Source of the DNA: Thermofilaceae archaeon
GTDB lineage: Archaea > Thermoproteota > Thermoprotei > Thermofilales > Thermofilaceae
Length of the DNA stretch: 14,849 nt
Direction: 5' to 3'
Assembly: GCA_027027675.1 (NCBI GenBank)
Contig: JALVKT010000055.1
Coordinates: 1-14,849 of the forward strand
Positions 11,726 to 14,849 of the stretch are shown in pieces. The translations under genes and the position numbers were made by a program. Each line of letters opens with the position of its first letter. Position 1 is the first letter of the stretch. The notes beneath the pieces are model-generated. The model was given only the letters and a program-made list of their open reading frames with translations, did not search any database and was not told where the DNA came from.

Positions 11726-14432
11726 GCCTCCTCACTGCCTCCTCCGCAGCCCTTTCGAGGCCGTCTGTGCCCGAGAGCTTACCCTGGAAGAGGTCTCGTA
11801 CGCCGCCGCCACGCCCGCCAAGCTTCTCCGCTATTATGCGGCCGATGTCCCGGGCGTCAAGCTTCTCCTGAAGCTGGCCAGCCACCTTCACCACTAGCCT
11901 TCCGTCGGGCGATGCCAGCACAACTACTCCCTCGCCGAGGCGCTTTGCGGTCTCCAACACTAAGTCGCGTAGACGGGGGGTTTCTACGCGCTTCGCCACG
12001 AGCCTCACGCCATCCACGGTCACCGGCTGGGAGGCCAGCGTCTCCGCTTCAACCCTGAGGCGGAGGTCTTCCAGCTTCTTAAGCTCCTTTTCAAGCCTCC
12101 TCTTCTCCTCAAGCTCCCTTGCCACCCTCTCGTCAACCTCCTCCACGGGCGCGTCTACGAGGCGTGCTATGCGCTTAACCTTCCCGTCGATCTCCTGTAT
12201 GTAGCGGACCGCCGGCACGCCAGCCTTAAACAGTACCCTGAAGACCCCGTCCTGTATCTTGTCGAAACCGAGGATCTTTATGACACCTATCTCCCCGGTG
12301 TAGTCGCAGTGCGTCCCACCGCAAGCCTCCGCGTCCCAGCCCTCGATTTCAACAACGCGTAGAACCTTTTCCGGCACAACGCCCCCCTGGTAAAGGGAGA
12401 AGCCATACTTCTGCTCAGCCTCGGTGCGCCCCATGAAGCGCTTGTGCACGCGCCTGTTCTCCATGACCACCCTGTTAGCCAGCTCCTCTATCCTCCTGGC
12501 CTGCTCCTCCGATATAGGCCTGTGATGCGTAAAGTCGAAGCGCACGTAGTCCAGGGTTTTCTGCGCGCCAGCCTGCCACACGTGGCGGCCGAGCACGCGC
12601 CGGAGCGCCCCCAGTATGACGTGGGTGGACGTGTGGTGCCTCATAAGGGTTAGGCGGCGTTCAGAGTCCACCTCCCCCTCGACCACCTCCCCCTCCGGGG
12701 GAAGCGTGCCCACGCACTCGTGGAAAACAACTCCGCCGACCCGGAACACGTTCTCAACCCTGCATTCACCCTTGCCGTGCCTGATAACGCCCTTGTCAGA
12801 GAGCTGCCCCCCGCCTTCCGGGTAGAAGGCGGTCTGGTCAAGCACCACATATTTTCCTTCCACCACGCCTAGCACGCGCGCCTTAAAGTTGAAGAGCTTC
12901 TCGTTCTCATAGTAGAGCTTCCTCGTCTCGGGGAAGCGGGCGGCGACTTCCAGGGGCAGCTTCCACTCTTCAGGCTTCACGGCAGCCCGTCCACTCTTCT
13001 CCCTGAGCTCCGCCAGCTTCGAGTAGAAGCCCGAAGTGTCCACCTTTAACCCCTGCTCGGCGGCCTTCTCCTCGACCATGTCGGGCGGTATACCGTGGCT
13101 CTCGTAGAGGCGGACGAGCTCCTCGCCCGGAACCTCTCCCCTGCGCCTGTACTTCTTCAAGGTTTCCTCTAGGATGCGGGAGCCGCGGCGCAGCGTCTCC
13201 CTATACTTCTCCTCCTCGTAGCCTATGATGTCGAGTATCTCGTCCCTTATCTCCCAGTACTCGGGGAAGTCTCCACGCCAAATCTCAAGTTGACGGGCAA
13301 CTATGTCTGCAAGGCTTAAGTGGACATTGAGGCTCCAGAGGTAGCGGAGGCTCCTCCTTATCAGAAGCCTGGCGAGGTAGCCGGCCCCGGTGTTCGATGG
13401 GACAACGCCGTCCCCTATCATCCACATGAGAGTGCGCGTGTGGTCTGCGAGCGCATATATTGACTCGTAGGGCCTGAGGAGCCTCTGGGCCTCCTCGACG
13501 CTTATACCAACCTCGCCCGCGATCTCCTCCATCACGCGCATGGCTTCAAGGGGCTTCTTGAAGTCTAGGCGCCCGCTCCTCTTAGCCATGGATACGCGCA
13601 AGTCCTTGGGGAGCGGCTCTAGCCCGGCCTCGCGGCGCAGCCACTCTATGATTGAGGGGAAAACCGCCTCGTAGACGCTCGTCTCTCCGGTTAGGAACCA
13701 GTATATCCTTTCGAGGCCGTAACCCGTGTCCACGATCTTGTTCTCGATGGGGACGAGCTTGCCCCCCTCAGTCTTGTAGTGCATGAATACGAGCGTGGCC
13801 AGCTCCAGCCCGCGCACCAGGACTTCGTAGTCCTCGCCGGCGTTGCCGCCTCCGCTCCACATGTCGAACACGAAGGTTATCTCCTCCGGTGGAATCCTGT
13901 AGACCTCGGTGAAGAGCCTATAAGCGTACTCCACGGTCTCATTTGCCCAGTAAATCCTCGCCCCCCTAACGTTGAAAGCGTGGTGCGCCATCATCTCGAA
14001 GCCCGTTAGGTGCCTCCCCGTCCTGCCAACGTTGTCCACGTCTGTTAGGCGTATGCTGGGCTGCGAGATGACGAGCGGGTTTGCAGGCGGCTCCACGAGG
14101 CCCTCAGTCACCCACGGCTGAAAGTCGTATATCGAGGCGCCTACAAGGTAGACGTCGTCTCTCCACCGCGCGACCACGGGGTACCGGCGTATAGGGGTGT
14201 GGCCGTTGCGCTTGAAGAAGTCTATGAAGCGGCTGCGTACCTCACTTAGGCTGGAGACCTGGACGCCCATTTTGCGGCCTATGAAGCCGTACTCCTCACA
14301 GGGCTGGTCCCCGCAGACCTTCCTGTCGGGGTTTAGGGTCCAGAAGATTCTGCCGCATACAGGGCACTTCTTTTTAATCCATCCTCCCTCTTTGAAGAAC
14401 GGCAGGTCGATAAACTCCTCTTTCACGCTCAT
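11694..14432 (-). CDS. alaS: Alanyl-tRNA synthetase, archaeal type
   Basis: Charges tRNA-Ala and edits mischarged Ser/Gly. The 912-residue protein has all archaeal AlaRS parts: an N-terminal extension with C23, C26, C40 and C45 (zinc-binding-like), the class II catalytic core from about 60 to 300 with motif 2-like GRTGRHLTGFEMMAHHAF (136-153) and DTGYGLERIYW (235-245), the tRNA-recognition helices to about 500, the editing domain with HHTSTH at 599-604 and ACGGTHCD at 703-710 (H600, H604, C704, H708 as zinc ligands), a coiled coil around 765-800, and a DHHA1-like C-terminal domain with LGGRGGGVRDLFQGKLSG (871-888). The ATG at 14432 has AGGAGC just upstream. It is first in a run of five same-strand genes. 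Nothing is missing or disrupted. Confidence 0.97.
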   Translation of the reverse strand: MSVKEEFIDLPFFKEGGWIKKKCPVCGRIFWTLNPDRKVCGDQPCEEYGFIGRKMGVQVSSLSEVRSRFIDFFKRNGHTPIRRYPVVARWRDDVYLVGASIYDFQPWVTEGLVEPPANPLVISQPSIRLTDVDNVGRTGRHLTGFEMMAHHAFNVRGARIYWANETVEYAYRLFTEVYRIPPEEITFVFDMWSGGGNAGEDYEVLVRGLELATLVFMHYKTEGGKLVPIENKIVDTGYGLERIYWFLTGETSVYEAVFPSIIEWLRREAGLEPLPKDLRVSMAKRSGRLDFKKPLEAMRVMEEIAGEVGISVEEAQRLLRPYESIYALADHTRTLMWMIGDGVVPSNTGAGYLARLLIRRSLRYLWSLNVHLSLADIVARQLEIWRGDFPEYWEIRDEILDIIGYEEEKYRETLRRGSRILEETLKKYRRRGEVPGEELVRLYESHGIPPDMVEEKAAEQGLKVDTSGFYSKLAELREKSGRAAVKPEEWKLPLEVAARFPETRKLYYENEKLFNFKARVLGVVEGKYVVLDQTAFYPEGGGQLSDKGVIRHGKGECRVENVFRVGGVVFHECVGTLPPEGEVVEGEVDSERRLTLMRHHTSTHVILGALRRVLGRHVWQAGAQKTLDYVRFDFTHHRPISEEQARRIEELANRVVMENRRVHKRFMGRTEAEQKYGFSLYQGGVVPEKVLRVVEIEGWDAEACGGTHCDYTGEIGVIKILGFDKIQDGVFRVLFKAGVPAVRYIQEIDGKVKRIARLVDAPVEEVDERVARELEEKRRLEKELKKLEDLRLRVEAETLASQPVTVDGVRLVAKRVETPRLRDLVLETAKRLGEGVVVLASPDGRLVVKVAGQLQEKLDARDIGRIIAEKLGGRGGGVRDLFQGKLSGTDGLERAAEEAVRRLVSGKNSGEA

Positions 14433-14456
14433 ATAGCTCCTGTGCTAAGAGCCTCG

Positions 14457-14467
14457 AATAAAATTAT
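14457..14467 (-). promoter_or_regulatory. TATA box of the alaS unit
   Basis: The minus strand reads ATAATTTTATT, about 28 bases before the ATG at 14432. The predicted transcript start falls within a few bases of the ATG, so the leader should be very short. This is the only promoter-like element I see for the five genes down to rtcA. Confidence 0.5.
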
Positions 14468-14536
14468 GTTTTGCCGTAGACGCTTGCGCCGCGCAGACAA
14501 GCCGGGCTCACAGGATACTTCAGCATAAATTGCAAT

Positions 14537-14572
14537 AAAAATCAATTGAGAAGAGTAGGGGCTAGCCCCTAC
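14537..14572 (-). terminator. Palindrome plus T-run after the repeat-protein gene
   Basis: GTAGGGGCTAGCCCCTAC (14555-14572) is a perfect 18-base palindrome two bases past the stop codon. On the minus strand it is followed by a T-rich stretch with a five-T run (14541-14537). It fits a terminator that insulates the upstream gene from alaS. A protein-binding role is possible because a hairpin without a loop would lose its central pairs. Confidence 0.55.
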
Positions 14573-14574
14573 AC

Positions 14575-14849
14575 CTACTCGCTCTTCTCTATTTCAGGCG
14601 ACTTCTGCTTTATGATGTTGTAGAGGGCCTGAGCCTCTGCCTCGGCCTTGGCCAGCACCATGCCCAGCGTCTCATCGGTTATTATGCCAGCGTTCACAGC
14701 GAGCGACAGGGCGTCCATGTGGGCCTTCTTCACAGCTGCCTCCATGGCCTCAGGCACGGGCAGGGCTGCGTTCACGGCCAGGTTAAACGCCTCCCTATGC
14801 GCCTGCGCGACGCGCTCGAAGAAGAGGTCGTGGCCGAACTCCACCTCCT
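14575..14849 (-). CDS. Unrecognised helical repeat protein, C-terminal part (cut by window edge)
   Basis: I do not recognise this family. The frame is open to the end of the window, so the N-terminus is probably missing; a GTG at 14844 could be a start, but AGGAG directly abuts it with no spacer, so it more likely encodes an internal valine. Counting from that codon, about 89 residues are visible. They contain a clear 26-residue repeat: AHREAFNLAVNA at 15-26, AHMDALSLAVNA at 41-52, and a degenerate AEAEAQALYNII at 67-78, with the H/H/E positions 16, 42 and 68 exactly 26 apart. The sequence is rich in Ala, Leu and Glu without Pro inside the repeat cores, which suggests amphipathic helices. There is no signal peptide, membrane helix or cysteine. 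A polar, Lys/Glu-rich tail (KQKSPEIEKSE) ends it. It has the same strand as alaS but is separated by a terminator-like palindrome. Confidence 0.7.
   Translation of the reverse strand, partial: EVEFGHDLFFERVAQAHREAFNLAVNAALPVPEAMEAAVKKAHMDALSLAVNAGIITDETLGMVLAKAEAEAQALYNIIKQKSPEIEKSE

Noticed and set aside
14433..14574. Possible small RNA or tRNA in the alaS upstream gap
   Set aside because: I find no cloverleaf arms, B-box or CCA-adjacent acceptor stem; the gap is explained by a promoter and a terminator.
1..14849. Mobile elements, CRISPR or defence island
   Set aside because: No transposase, integrase, Cas or toxin-antitoxin motif, no array of direct repeats, and no local shift in base composition stands out; the genes are conserved core genes.

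Overview
The window looks like chromosomal DNA from a hyperthermophilic crenarchaeon (Thermoproteota; Desulfurococcales or Thermofilales are the best guesses, not resolved). The reasons are the gene content (Alba, a crenarchaeal-type single-OB-fold SSB, ABCE1, KEOPS subunit Cgi121, archaeal-type AlaRS, homodimer-type NAC, an archaetidylinositol-phosphate-synthase-like enzyme), archaeal TATA boxes, GGTG/GGAG-type ribosome binding sites, several GTG/TTG starts, GC-rich coding sequence and very small intergenic gaps. I see no rRNA, tRNA, CRISPR array, insertion sequence or phage-like gene. It is mostly an information-processing housekeeping region, and no gap longer than 300 bases lacks a gene.

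Layout. (1) 1-1070: the 5' part of an Lhr-family helicase (minus strand, cut by the window edge), divergent from an SSB gene. (2) 1074-4309, minus: an amylopullulanase-like GH57 glycosidase followed by a MOFRL glycerate kinase, probably one sugar-catabolic unit. SSB and the kinase converge on a 14-bp palindrome that holds parts of both stop codons. (3) 4417-6965, minus: a single zinc-ribbon TFS/RPB9-like protein, then ABCE1, then Alba with its own promoter. (4) 7077-9002: a THUMP-domain TAN1-like protein converging with, and overlapping, Cgi121; Cgi121 is divergent from a SAM hydrolase (DUF62). (5) 8991-14432, minus: a compact five-gene run, alaS, DUF434, NAC, CDP-alcohol phosphatidyltransferase, rtcA, with overlaps or gaps of a few bases throughout. 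(6) 14575-14849, minus: the 3' part of an unrecognised helical protein with a strict 26-residue repeat.

Together the genes cover genome handling (Lhr, SSB, Alba), transcription and translation (TFS-like ribbon, ABCE1, AlaRS, NAC), RNA modification and end processing (TAN1-like, Cgi121, RtcA), lipid head-group synthesis and alpha-glucan/glycerate metabolism. I found no clearly new multi-gene system. The best leads are two uncharacterised proteins (DUF434 with PIN/NYN-like motifs, and the 26-residue repeat protein), the catalytic-domain-less TFS relative next to ABCE1, an Alba with one of the paired DNA-contact lysines replaced, and several very economical overlapping gene ends.
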